Of a DNA stretch of 47,587 bases, positions 1 to 8,536 are shown one piece after another. The position numbers and the translations under genes were made by a program. The DNA is from Clostridia bacterium (GTDB lineage: Bacteria > Bacillota_A > Clostridia > Oscillospirales > CAG-272). The first letter of the stretch is position 1. Every line of letters begins with the position of its first letter. The DNA is taken from the NCBI GenBank assembly GCA_017452945.1, contig JAFTLD010000013.1, positions 1 to 47,587 of the forward strand, read 5' to 3'. The notes beneath the pieces were generated by a model that was not told the origin of the DNA, did no database searches, and was given only the letters and a program-made list of their open reading frames with translations.

Positions 1-154
1 CTGCGTCAAAACTGCGTAGCACCCGCCGGCGAATGCATTTTTGATAGATTTTGTGAAAGGGAACCGAAGCAAGATACCAATCTTGCGAGGTGAGCTTTGG
101 CAAAAGATGCGAAAATGCATCGTCGTCGGGCAATTCGGTTCAGCTCCCGTTCGG
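1..154. other. non-coding window edge
   Basis: No convincing gene. The segment lies beyond the 3' end of the RDD gene. It has two ATGCAT-containing blocks (near 33-42 and 114-120) and looks like intergenic repeat sequence, but nothing firm can be assigned. Confidence 0.4.
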
Positions 155-562
155 CTACTGATTGCTCAAATCCATATCGGACACGACCTTGGTGCCAAGC
201 CACATATCGGTCATGCGAAGGCCTTTTTTGAGATAACAGATCAAGGCCTCGATCATCCAAAGCGGTGTGGAAATATTACGCAGGATGCGCTGATGCACAG
301 CAGCATGCTTGTTTGTTCGCGTATCGATCACGCACAGGCGCATCATGATCTTACCGGGACTTGTGCCAAAAGCATCCCTGCATATTATCAGCATCACGGC
401 AATGGCCATGGCGATCAACTTAGAATATGGGACAAACAGCAGCTCCCCCGCAAGCATCAAAACAGCACACACCGCGCACGTTATGAAAAGATCAATGAAA
501 AACGCGACGATTCTTCTTTCGAAAACTCCGCCATTTTGCATAAATTGGGGAAATCCGTTCAT
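155..562 (-). CDS. RDD family membrane protein
   Basis: A small integral membrane protein of about 135 residues. The family hallmarks are visible: an early Arg followed by an Asp inside the first helix (ERRIVAFFIDLFI), a central GKIMMRLCVID segment, and a late MTDMWLGTKVV segment like the family's closing T-x-V motif. There are two clear hydrophobic helices and a weaker third. RDD proteins are poorly understood; some are linked to ion or osmotic homeostasis. The ATG at 562 is chosen because a TTG 21 bases further upstream has no ribosome binding site. It is the last gene of the minus-strand operon, 28 bases after the TIGR03936 gene. Family assignment is fairly secure; the function is unknown. 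Confidence 0.75.
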   Translation of the reverse strand: MNGFPQFMQNGGVFERRIVAFFIDLFITCAVCAVLMLAGELLFVPYSKLIAMAIAVMLIICRDAFGTSPGKIMMRLCVIDTRTNKHAAVHQRILRNISTPLWMIEALICYLKKGLRMTDMWLGTKVVSDMDLSNQ

Positions 563-590
563 ATGCTCACACTTTCTTTTCAAGCAGCTA

Positions 591-1313
591 TTATCTGAAT
601 TCCTTGTAATCCGCGGTCAAAAATCTTTCACGCATGATGGTGTAGTGCTCCTTGGTCGGGTCACCGGACAGTATATCCAGTTCCCTTTTAAGTGCCGAGA
701 TCAACAGCTCGGGATTGAGATTCTGCTTGCTGCCCGTTGCCAATCGCATTTTCATGACAACGCTCTTACACTCGTCACACCAACCCACCTTGCAGTCGTC
801 GATCAGCGGGATCAGATTGATCTCCTTATCGCCCGACTTGGTCTTTTTGGTCATGTACAGCTCGTCCCTTGTCAGCAATGCTGTGATCTTACCTGCCAAT
901 GTGGGACTGCCGTCCGTGGTGCAGATCTTGACCGTATAATCCGCAAAGGCTACGTCGTTTGCGTCTGTCTTGGCCTCGTATGCGTCGTATACGTACATCT
1001 CGTCGGTCAGCTCGCAATTCATCTGCGCCATGATATCCTGCATGGAGATCTCGCGCTCGATGCGCATATCCAAAAACTCACACACGCTCTCGGTACCGAT
1101 AGACAGCGGATAGCCAAACGAGATCTTGGGGTGCGGATTAAAGCCCTTGGTATACCACATCGGAATCCCTGCGCGGATCAGTACGCGATGCAGCGTGCGC
1201 TGCAGATCCAAGTGCGACACGTATTGCAAATTGCCCTTCTTGACAAAACGGATACGTACCGTCTTAGGCTGCTCCAGCATCGGCAGCTGATGCTTTGTAT
1301 AACACTTTAACAT
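591..1313 (-). CDS. TIGR03936 family radical SAM-associated protein (DUF2344)
   Basis: About 240 residues. The N-terminus shows the family signature: VRIRFVKKGNLQYVSHLDLQ, then a GFNPHPKISFGYPLSIG segment. The family is found next to, or fused to, the TIGR03960 B12-binding/radical SAM protein, as here. Its biochemical role is not established. The start is set by an AGGAGG at the end of the upstream gene followed by ATGATG. The second ATG (1311-1313) has the better spacing, and the upstream TGA stop lies inside ATGATG, so the two genes are translationally coupled. The C-terminal half is less conserved. Confidence 0.8.
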   Translation of the reverse strand: MLKCYTKHQLPMLEQPKTVRIRFVKKGNLQYVSHLDLQRTLHRVLIRAGIPMWYTKGFNPHPKISFGYPLSIGTESVCEFLDMRIEREISMQDIMAQMNCELTDEMYVYDAYEAKTDANDVAFADYTVKICTTDGSPTLAGKITALLTRDELYMTKKTKSGDKEINLIPLIDDCKVGWCDECKSVVMKMRLATGSKQNLNPELLISALKRELDILSGDPTKEHYTIMRERFLTADYKEFR

Positions 1314-3172
1314 CATTTGCCTCCTTTCGGGCAAGGCGTACGCTCACCGCCCATGCAATTCGCACCGCAGCCTGAGCATTGCTCGCGGCAGGAGGGTGTA
1401 GTCTTTTCCTCGTATGCCTTGGCACGCTCACGCAGCAAAAATGCCTTTGTCACGCCACAGTCGATGATATCCCAGGGCAGCACCTCGTCAAGTCCGTACG
1501 CGCGGTTCGCATAGAACGAGGGATCAACCCCTGCCTCTTCGAATACCTCGATCCACTTGTCGTAATCGAAAAATTCCGTCCAAGCATCAAACACAAAGCC
1601 CTTCTCGTGTGCCAGTGCCATGGCCTTGCAAAGGCGTCTGTCACCTCTTGCAAGCACTGCCTCCACGCGGCAGACCTTGGCGTTGTGGTGGGTATAGCGC
1701 ACGCGCTTGTCGCGGTTACACTCGCCCACGTACGCCTGCTTCTCCAGCATGACCTCCAAAGTATCCTGAGGCTCCCACTGGAAAGGCGTGAACGGCTTGG
1801 GAATAAAGGGAGAGACGCTGATGGTGACCTGTATGCCGCGAGATTTGTTGCGGTTGGGATTTTTGTAGTACGCCACGCAAACGTTATGCGCAAGCGTGGT
1901 AATGCCCTCCAGGTCCTCGTTGGTTTCGGTGGGGAGCCCTTGCATGAAATACAGCTTGACCGAGCTCTTTCCCGCATCAAACGCCACGTTGACCGCACGC
2001 ATCAGATCCGATTCTTCAACGTTCTTGTTGATCACGTCACGCAATCTCTGCGTGCCTGCCTCGGGCGCAAAGGTCAAAGACCCCGAACGCACCGATGCGA
2101 TTTTATCCATGAGCTCCTTGGTAAAGCTGTCCACACGCAGCGAGGGCAGCGAGAGATTGATCATGTTCTCGTCGGTCCAAGAAAGCAGCTTGTCCGTCAG
2201 CTCCTCAATGCAGGTATAATCGCTGATCGAGAGCGAGGAAAGCGAGATCTCCTCATAACCGGTGGCCTCAAACAAGGATTTTGCCTGGCAATCCAGCGTC
2301 CCCGGTGTTTTTTCGCGCACAGGTCTGTACACCATGCCCGCCTGACAGAAGCGGCAGCCGCGAATGCAGCCGCGGGCAACCTCCAGCATAATGCGGTCGT
2401 GTACCGTTTCCGTATAAGGCATGACCAGCTTTTCGGGGAAATATGCCTTGTCCATATCCTCGCAGATTTGCTTCTTTACCTTTGCGGGCACGTCATCGTA
2501 CAGGGGCGTATAGCTCTTGATGGTGCCGTCCTCGTTATACTGTACGTCGTAAAGCGACGGCACGTAAACACCCTGAATGGTAGCAGCCGCGCGGCGCAAG
2601 AACGCCTGCTTGGTATAGCTGCCCTCCTCCTTCATTTGGATATAGAGTCTGACGATCTGCGGCAGCATCTCCTCACCCTCACCAATGTTAAATAGGTCAA
2701 AAAACTCTGCCACAGGCTCTGGATTGTAGGTGCAGGGACCTCCGCCAATGATCAGCGGGAACTCCTCTCCTCTGTCCTTGGCGTAAAGCGGAATACCTGC
2801 AAGCCCCATCATGTTCAGCACGGTGGGATAGCACATTTCGTATTGCAGCGTAAAGCCAACGAAGTCAAATTCGGTCAGCGCGTCGCCCGATTCGTGCGCC
2901 CAGAGCGGAATGTCGTATTTTTTCATCTGCTCCTGCATATCCACCCAGGGTGCATAGCTGCGCTCGCACCAGATATCCTGCTCGGCATTCAGGCGCGAAT
3001 ACAGGATGCGCACGCCAAGATTGGACATGCCGATCTCATACGTATCGGGAAAACAAAAGGCAAATCTGGCCTTGATTTTTTCTTTATCCTTGATGATCTG
3101 ACCGTATTCCCCGCCCGCATAGCGGCCGGGCTTTTGCACGGTCTTAAGTACGGTTGCAATTTTTTGATTCAT
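1313..3172 (-). CDS. TIGR03960 family B12-binding domain/radical SAM protein
   Basis: A 619-residue protein. An N-terminal B12-binding-like region (about 30-170, with GMSNLGVRILYSRLN and IIGGGPCTYNPEP) precedes a radical SAM core whose cluster motif is C269-x3-C273-x2-C276 (GCIRGCRFCQAG). The C-terminus is Cys-rich (SCREQCSGCGANC), suggesting an additional metal or Fe-S site. The family is widespread in Clostridia and related bacteria and pairs with TIGR03936; some relatives sit next to ribonuclease G and ribosomal protein genes, but no such genes are seen here. GAGGA lies 10 bases before the ATG. It follows the large membrane protein gene by 14 bases and overlaps the next gene at ATGA. Substrate unknown. 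Confidence 0.88.
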   Translation of the reverse strand: MNQKIATVLKTVQKPGRYAGGEYGQIIKDKEKIKARFAFCFPDTYEIGMSNLGVRILYSRLNAEQDIWCERSYAPWVDMQEQMKKYDIPLWAHESGDALTEFDFVGFTLQYEMCYPTVLNMMGLAGIPLYAKDRGEEFPLIIGGGPCTYNPEPVAEFFDLFNIGEGEEMLPQIVRLYIQMKEEGSYTKQAFLRRAAATIQGVYVPSLYDVQYNEDGTIKSYTPLYDDVPAKVKKQICEDMDKAYFPEKLVMPYTETVHDRIMLEVARGCIRGCRFCQAGMVYRPVREKTPGTLDCQAKSLFEATGYEEISLSSLSISDYTCIEELTDKLLSWTDENMINLSLPSLRVDSFTKELMDKIASVRSGSLTFAPEAGTQRLRDVINKNVEESDLMRAVNVAFDAGKSSVKLYFMQGLPTETNEDLEGITTLAHNVCVAYYKNPNRNKSRGIQVTISVSPFIPKPFTPFQWEPQDTLEVMLEKQAYVGECNRDKRVRYTHHNAKVCRVEAVLARGDRRLCKAMALAHEKGFVFDAWTEFFDYDKWIEVFEEAGVDPSFYANRAYGLDEVLPWDIIDCGVTKAFLLRERAKAYEEKTTPSCREQCSGCGANCMGGERTPCPKGGK

Positions 3173-3186
3173 ATTGATTCTTTCCT

Positions 3187-6100
3187 CTATTTCGTCTTAC
3201 GCAATTCTCCCAAAAGACTTGTACAAGTCACGGGAATGATGACCAGCCACAATGCCTGATACAAAAGTAAAAGCAAGGGCCAGACGTACCATATGCCTCC
3301 CAGCAGCGACACAAGCACGATCAGTGCTGCGGTCAGCGCAAGGTATGCAAAGCGCAATATCATGCCTGCAAGGCGCACGCGGCGCAGCTTGCGGCAAGCC
3401 AGCAGCGGCAGCAGCACGTCCTCAGGTGCGCGAGTGGCGATCACACCGCAATCCAAGGTAAATTCGCTGCATGCCCCCTCATATTCCCTTTGACGCTCCA
3501 TGCCGATGCCCGCATCGGGCGCATAGGCGCTGATGGTTTGGGTATTGATACAAGGATCATAGGACACGATCACGGGAGCAATCCCCTCGGCCGTCAGCTG
3601 CTTGGCACGAGCCAAAAATTCGCGGCGCAGCTCGTAATCCACCGAGTAGCCCACGCGGAACACACCGTCAAAGGCAATGTAGATCACCGCGCTGTTCTTG
3701 CGCTTTTTATAGTTCTTTTCCAGATCTCTGCGAGGCAGGCGCACACCGCGCGCTGCCAAATAATCGTAATCACCCAGCATCACGCAGGTGATACCGTCCG
3801 CATAAAGCGTCATGCCGTTCTCGGCCACGCTCATGATCTCGATCTTCATCTGTGCGGCATCGCTGTCCTGCACGTCTGCGGCAATATCCGAAAGCGTACC
3901 GCCAAGCGCACGGAGCAAAGCTCCCGTCTTTTCCATATAAGTACCGATATCGCTGTCGCCGCGTACCGTGATCTGAGAAGAGCCGTATGCGGTAAACATC
4001 TGCCCTGCATCAAATTGCAGTGCCTTGACGTCCTTATATTCGTCCTGCGCGTCCGCACCGATCACTGCACATCCGTTATGTGCCAGCGTTTTGCCTGCGG
4101 TGAAAACGGGAATTGCGGTAAAGAGCAGCATGGAAAGCGGCATTGCACCGTTCAGGCAGACCATAAACGCGGTCAATGCCCCCAAGCCCTCACCCGTGGC
4201 AATATAAGTCGCACACGCAGTTGCAACAGCACAGACCAAAAGCACGCCATAGATCACGTGCAGCGCAGCGCCCTTTTCGGCATTGACACCCGTGCGGCGG
4301 AAATACCCGCCCACGTGGCGCAAGCGACGCACGCGATACGTGCCTGTCTGCGGCTTTTGGGCTGCATCCTGACCGGGCTGTACGGGCAAACGGGAATGTG
4401 CGGCGGTATCCGCTACCTTTTGGATGCCGTATCTCGGCTTGCCAGAGCGCACCACCTTGAAGTTGCGCTCCTGGCTGTAAAGCTCCAGCACGTCGGCTAT
4501 CGTGCAAAGCGTCAGAGCCAACACGGCAAGACTGTTGAACATCATGTATTGCTCGTGCGTAAAGAACATGAGCACGATATCATAGATCAGAGAGGCACAG
4601 AGCATTACGGCAGGTACGGAATACAGGCTATGCCTTTGCGTAAACACGCTGCGTAAGCCCTCCCACAATCTGCGCCATGCAAACGCTGCTGTAATGAGCA
4701 CGGAAAGTGCTGCAATCAGCGGATAGACAGGCGTGGTGATCAGCTCGGGGACGCTGCCCTGCAGATATCCCAGCAAATATGCGTTGTCCAGCGCGATCAG
4801 GCAGAACAGCATGACCACGCAAACAGCCAACCTTGCAATCACCCACGGCTTTTCGCGGCGGTAAGCCTGCTTGATATCGGCTTCATCCGCTGCATCCATA
4901 TATTCTTTTCCGCGCCAAGCAAAGCAAAGTGCTTTGTCCGTTCCCAGCCCGTGACGCTTCTTTTTTGGCACGCGCAAAGCGCTTTGCACACGTTCGCTGC
5001 CTACCTTGTCCTTGACCTCCTGCTCATAACCAAGAGCCGTCATCATTTGGATATCCTTTTCATCAAAATCCACATTCGGGCTTGGATGATCGGCTGTCTG
5101 TACAGATCCCTGCATGGGTCGTCCTTGCATGGGATCGTCAGCAGGATACGCGGGTACATCTTCAGTCAAAGCATCGTCCTCAAGCGTCTCTTGCATGGGC
5201 TTTGCCGGGGACTCTTGTACATCATCCTTTTGCGCAAGCTCTTGTACAAGCTGCTGTACAGCTGCTTGCTTGGGTGCTTTGGACACAGCGGGAATATCGG
5301 CAGAATGCTCAGCACGCATCTGCGCCTTGACCGCAGCCACCGAATGCTTCCACTCGTCCAGCGAGTCCAGCAGCATGTCCACGTAATCCTTGTCCGGTTC
5401 TGACTCGTCGATCTCTTCAATTTCTTCGATCTCCTCGATGTCCTCGATTTCTTCGATTTCCTCGATTTCTTCAATTCCCTCGATTTCTTCGTCCTCTTCG
5501 GACTCTATGTAAAATTCTTGTTCAAGCGCTTCGTCTTCAATGATCTCTTCATCTTCAATGAGTTCTTCGTCTTCGATGAGTTCTTCATCCTCAATGAGTT
5601 CTTCATCCTCAATGAGCTCTTCTTCCTCAATGAGCTCTTCATCCTCGATGAGTTCTTCTTCGACGAGCTCTTCTTCAATGAGTTCTTCTTCGACGAGCTC
5701 TTCGATCAATTCCTCGTCAAATTCCTCGTCAAAATCATCCTCTTCGTCCTCAAAGTCCTGCGTCAGCTCCTCCAGCTCATCCTGTGCCACCAACGCTTCA
5801 TACTCAGCGATCTCCTGCGCGTCCTCTTCGTCAAGCTCATCCTCAAACCAAGGCAATTCTTCATCGGGGATCTCTTCGGGCTCGGGCTCAGACTCAAACT
5901 CGGGTTGCATTTGCTCTTGCTTGATCTGTTGCTCGATCTGCTCCTGTGCCTGCAATCTGATCATCTCTGCGATCCGATCTACATCTTGCTCCGCATCTAG
6001 CTCTGCATCTTGCTCATATTCCTGATCGATCTCAAGATCGATTTCGGGATCAAGCTCTTCGACAGGATCTTCCTCGAATTCTTCCTCAAACTCTTCTTCA

Positions 6101-6444
6101 AGCTCTTCTTCGAACTCTTCTTCGAGCTCTTCTTCAAGCTCTTCTTCGAACTCTTCTTTGAGCTCTTCTTCGAACTCGTCTTGGGATTCGTCAAGCTCAT
6201 CTGCGACGTCGTCCGGCATAAAATCCTCGGCACTGTAGAGATCTGTGCTCTTTTTGGCGGCAGACGGTTTGTTCTTGTTTTGGTTCCCGAACATTTCTAC
6301 CAACATTTTAGCAAATGCCTCGTCATCCGCGCTTGGATCTGCATCCTCACCCTCGGTGTGTTCTGCATTTTCGAAGGATTTCCTCAGTTTTTCTACCATT
6401 TCATCCACGTTTTCAGTGGAATATTCCTGTTTTTTCTTAGCCAA
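3187..6444 (-). CDS. acidic-repeat membrane protein resembling a catalytically dead P1B-type ATPase
   Basis: 1085 residues; TTG start with AAAGGAGG seven bases upstream. Residues 1-75 are basic to neutral. Residues 80-350 are almost entirely Glu/Asp, with ELIEDE and EEIEEI repeats. Residues 350-530 are a linker. Then come eight predicted helices: about 534-555, 571-591, 606-628, 633-656, 726-750, 756-784, 1024-1048 and 1050-1075. The 4+2+2 spacing is that of heavy-metal P-type ATPases. After helix 6 the text follows P-type ATPases: CLNGAMP where CPCALGLATP is usual, HNGCAVIGADAQDEY where KGGEALE is usual, then LQFDAGQMFT (D812) where the phosphorylation motif DKTGT(L/I)T is usual. Later VMLGDYDYL and VIYIAFDGVFRVGYS...GIAPVIVSYD parallel the nucleotide-binding and TGD segments. 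KTGT, TGD, GDGxND and the A-domain TGE are absent, so pumping by phosphorylation is not expected. The resemblance is read by eye; the role is unknown. Confidence 0.7.
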   Translation of the reverse strand: MAKKKQEYSTENVDEMVEKLRKSFENAEHTEGEDADPSADDEAFAKMLVEMFGNQNKNKPSAAKKSTDLYSAEDFMPDDVADELDESQDEFEEELKEEFEEELEEELEEEFEEELEEEFEEEFEEDPVEELDPEIDLEIDQEYEQDAELDAEQDVDRIAEMIRLQAQEQIEQQIKQEQMQPEFESEPEPEEIPDEELPWFEDELDEEDAQEIAEYEALVAQDELEELTQDFEDEEDDFDEEFDEELIEELVEEELIEEELVEEELIEDEELIEEEELIEDEELIEDEELIEDEELIEDEEIIEDEALEQEFYIESEEDEEIEGIEEIEEIEEIEDIEEIEEIEEIDESEPDKDYVDMLLDSLDEWKHSVAAVKAQMRAEHSADIPAVSKAPKQAAVQQLVQELAQKDDVQESPAKPMQETLEDDALTEDVPAYPADDPMQGRPMQGSVQTADHPSPNVDFDEKDIQMMTALGYEQEVKDKVGSERVQSALRVPKKKRHGLGTDKALCFAWRGKEYMDAADEADIKQAYRREKPWVIARLAVCVVMLFCLIALDNAYLLGYLQGSVPELITTPVYPLIAALSVLITAAFAWRRLWEGLRSVFTQRHSLYSVPAVMLCASLIYDIVLMFFTHEQYMMFNSLAVLALTLCTIADVLELYSQERNFKVVRSGKPRYGIQKVADTAAHSRLPVQPGQDAAQKPQTGTYRVRRLRHVGGYFRRTGVNAEKGAALHVIYGVLLVCAVATACATYIATGEGLGALTAFMVCLNGAMPLSMLLFTAIPVFTAGKTLAHNGCAVIGADAQDEYKDVKALQFDAGQMFTAYGSSQITVRGDSDIGTYMEKTGALLRALGGTLSDIAADVQDSDAAQMKIEIMSVAENGMTLYADGITCVMLGDYDYLAARGVRLPRRDLEKNYKKRKNSAVIYIAFDGVFRVGYSVDYELRREFLARAKQLTAEGIAPVIVSYDPCINTQTISAYAPDAGIGMERQREYEGACSEFTLDCGVIATRAPEDVLLPLLACRKLRRVRLAGMILRFAYLALTAALIVLVSLLGGIWYVWPLLLLLYQALWLVIIPVTCTSLLGELRKTK
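5410..5712 (-). repeat. in-frame acidic tandem repeat (ELIEDE and EEIEEI units)
   Basis: Codes for residues about 245-345 of the large acidic membrane protein. Six-residue units ELIEDE are repeated nearly perfectly from about 253 to 302, followed by EEIEEI units from 320 to 345. At the DNA level the plus strand is made of near-identical 18-base TC-rich units, prone to slippage, so copy number probably varies between strains. Confidence 0.85.
6064..6174 (-). repeat. in-frame EEFEEELEEE repeat
   Basis: Codes for residues about 91-127 of the same protein. EEF-EEE-L units are built from repeated GAAGAG-type codons. It is the second acidic repeat block, separate from the ELIEDE block. Confidence 0.8.
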
Positions 6445-6479
6445 GCTGCCGCCTCCTTTCCTGCGAAATGTAACGCACG

Positions 6480-7352
6480 TTATCCCTGTCTGTGCTGCTT
6501 TGCTGCCTCTGCCAAAATAACCGATGCAGCCGTGGACACGTTGAACGAATTGACCTTACCGTACATGGGAATGGACGTAATCATGTCCGCTTCCTTGGTG
6601 ACAAGATCCGAAACGCCGTTGCCCTCGCTGCCAAACACCAGCGCGCAAGGACCGCGGAAATCGGTCTCATAATAAGGCTTGCCGCCCGCTTCGGCAGCAA
6701 ATACCCAAACACCTTCTTTTTTCAGCATGCGCACGGTTGCACCAATATTAGCAACCTTGGCAACAGCGAGATGCTCCACCGCTCCTGCAGATGCCTTGGA
6801 CACCAGCGGCGTCAAGCCTACGGCACGGCGCTTGGGAATGATCAGCCCATGCGCACCGCAGCCCTCGGCACAACGGATCAGCGCACCGAGATTATAAGGA
6901 TCGGTGATACCGTCCGCGATGACGATCAAAGGAGCTTCACCGCGCTCTTTCGCAATCTCCAGAATATCCTCGGGCGTGCAATATTCCTTTTGTGCAGCCA
7001 TAGCAACAATGCCCTGGTGCGGTGCAAAGCCGGCCATACGGTCCAGCTTGTCCTTATCTACCTCAACCACGGGAATACCGCGCTCGACAGCCATTGCCAC
7101 CAATACCACGATGGAGCCCTCGCGGTCTCCGCGTCTGACCAAGATCTTATCGATCTCACGGTCGGATTTGAGCAGCTCGCGCACAGCGTTTCTGCCAATG
7201 ACAAGGCCGCTGTCCTCCAATTCCTCAAGCTCCTGCTCGCTGAATTGCTTTTGCGGCTTGGGTGCATTGTACTTATCCCGATCGTCACGGCCTGCAGGAT
7301 GCTTTTGCTTATTGTTTGCCGATGCGGATCTGTACTTCTTGTTATGTTCCAT
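6480..7352 (-). CDS. rlmB: 23S rRNA (guanosine-2'-O)-methyltransferase RlmB-type (SpoU/TrmH family)
   Basis: 290 residues. A basic N-terminal extension of about 45 residues precedes the L30e-like substrate-binding domain (GLVIGRNAVRELL, ILVRRGDREG, HQGIVAMAAQKEY). Then comes the SpoU/TrmH knot domain with motif 1 NLGALIRCAEGCGAHGLI, motif 2 LVFGSEGNGVS and motif 3 SIPMYGKVNSFNVSTAASV. This family methylates a ribose 2'-OH in 23S rRNA (G2251 in E. coli) using SAM; the knot binds SAM. AGAAAGGA precedes the ATG. It is the first gene of the minus-strand operon and is followed 35 bases later by the large acidic membrane protein gene. The exact target guanosine cannot be proven from sequence. Confidence 0.9.
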   Translation of the reverse strand: MEHNKKYRSASANNKQKHPAGRDDRDKYNAPKPQKQFSEQELEELEDSGLVIGRNAVRELLKSDREIDKILVRRGDREGSIVVLVAMAVERGIPVVEVDKDKLDRMAGFAPHQGIVAMAAQKEYCTPEDILEIAKERGEAPLIVIADGITDPYNLGALIRCAEGCGAHGLIIPKRRAVGLTPLVSKASAGAVEHLAVAKVANIGATVRMLKKEGVWVFAAEAGGKPYYETDFRGPCALVFGSEGNGVSDLVTKEADMITSIPMYGKVNSFNVSTAASVILAEAAKQHRQG

Positions 7353-7443
7353 ATAGGATTCCTTTCTCTTGGATCACAGACGTTACTCCATGATTTCCCG
7401 ACAATATTTTTGCATATTTATTTTTCGATTCCATACACTATCA

Positions 7444-7472
7444 ATTATATCATACCTTGTTCATTTTGTACA
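7444..7472 (-). promoter_or_regulatory. predicted sigma-A promoter of the rlmB operon
   Basis: Reading the minus strand: TGTACA (-35, 7467-7472), a 17-base spacer and TATAAT (-10, 7444-7449) preceded by TG (extended -10). Confidence 0.65.
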
Positions 7473-7598
7473 GGGCTATTTGCGAAAATTCTCACATTTA
7501 CAAGGGCTTTGAGGGCAAAAATCGTTCGTCACGTTCCGACCGACTCAGCCATATTTTGTCATTTCCCAATATTTTCCTCACTTTGTTTGCAGAAAATC

Positions 7599-7627
7599 TT
7601 GCACTGCGCACGCAAATGTGCTATAAT
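7599..7627 (+). promoter_or_regulatory. predicted sigma-A promoter of the amidohydrolase gene
   Basis: TTGCAC at 7599-7604, 17-base spacer, TATAAT at 7622-7627, about 60 bases upstream of the ATG at 7687. Confidence 0.75.
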
Positions 7628-7686
7628 TGTTCCATCGTTTTATTTTACCCGCGATGCCTCTTGACACCGCAAGAAAGGCTAAACCC

Positions 7687-8490
7687 ATGATCTTCGATTT
7701 TCACACGCATTGTTTTCCCGACACACTCGCACCCCGCGCGATCGCGCATTTAGCAGAAATTTCGCTCAAATGCGGACTCACCCCCACCACCGACGGCACA
7801 GCCCAAGGCGTGCTGGAGCAGATGCATGCCCACGGTGTGGATAAAAGTCTGATCTGCAACGTTTCAACCAACGCACATCAAATGCCCAAGGTCAATGCTT
7901 TTGCCTGCGAGCTGGCAAGCACGCAGACCGAACTTTACTCGCTTGGCTCACTGCATCCGCACGGAGAGGACCTGGAGGGGCAGATCCGTATGCTGAAGGA
8001 CGCCGGTATCAAAGGCCTCAAGCTGCACCCCGATTATATCCGTATTGAATTTGACGATCCCGTGCTGCACCCTATTTTTGAGCTTTGCATTGCCTACGAT
8101 ATGTTTTTGATCACGCATGCAGGTTATGATCCCAATTCTCCCGATCACATGCATTGCAGACCCGAGCAGATCCTTACTGTCATGCAGAATTTCCCGCGCC
8201 TTACGCTGATCGCAGCGCACATGGGCGGCATTGACTGCGAACAACAGGTGCTGGACACGCTTTGCGGCAAGCAGCTGTATATGGACACCTCGCACTCGGG
8301 CTCCTATCCGCACCGCCATCCCCTGCTTCACAAGATTCTGCAAAAGCACGATCCCGCCCTTCTGCTCTACGGCAGCGATTGCCCTTGGTCGGGACAGGAG
8401 CGTGAACAGAATTTCGTGCGCCAAGCGCCCATTTCCGATCAGATCAAAGAAGATATTTTTTGGAATAACGCTATGAGATTGATGAAATAA
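7687..8490 (+). CDS. amidohydrolase family 2 metal-dependent hydrolase
   Basis: 267 residues, a TIM-barrel hydrolase of the Amidohydro_2 group. Visible metal-site motifs are H6-x-H8 near the N-terminus (MIFDFHTHCFP), KGLKLHPDY, the LITHAGYD histidine, LIAAHMGG and a final LLYGSDCPW with the conserved Asp. Members act as decarboxylases or hydrolases of many small carboxylates and lactones; the substrate cannot be read off. The ATG at 7687 is used because AGAAAGG lies just before it and the homology begins there; longer in-frame starts fall inside the promoter. Monocistronic, bounded by its own promoter and a strong terminator. Confidence 0.82.
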   Translation: MIFDFHTHCFPDTLAPRAIAHLAEISLKCGLTPTTDGTAQGVLEQMHAHGVDKSLICNVSTNAHQMPKVNAFACELASTQTELYSLGSLHPHGEDLEGQIRMLKDAGIKGLKLHPDYIRIEFDDPVLHPIFELCIAYDMFLITHAGYDPNSPDHMHCRPEQILTVMQNFPRLTLIAAHMGGIDCEQQVLDTLCGKQLYMDTSHSGSYPHRHPLLHKILQKHDPALLLYGSDCPWSGQEREQNFVRQAPISDQIKEDIFWNNAMRLMK

Positions 8491-8493
8491 GAT

Positions 8494-8533
8494 TGTGCTG
8501 CGTCAAGTCACGACTTGACGCAGCACATTTTTT
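8494..8533 (+). terminator. rho-independent terminator after the amidohydrolase gene
   Basis: Perfect stem GTGCTGCGTCAAGTC / GACTTGACGCAGCAC with a very short loop, followed by ATTTTTTAA. It may also serve the convergent histidine kinase gene, although the minus-strand T-run is weak. Confidence 0.85.
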
Positions 8534-8536
8534 AAT

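Larger units (their letters stand above)
7353..7686. other. divergent intergenic region with two promoters
   Basis: Separates rlmB (minus) from the amidohydrolase gene (plus). Each has its own promoter at either side. The middle (about 7475-7595) shows no gene and no clear structure. Confidence 0.7.
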
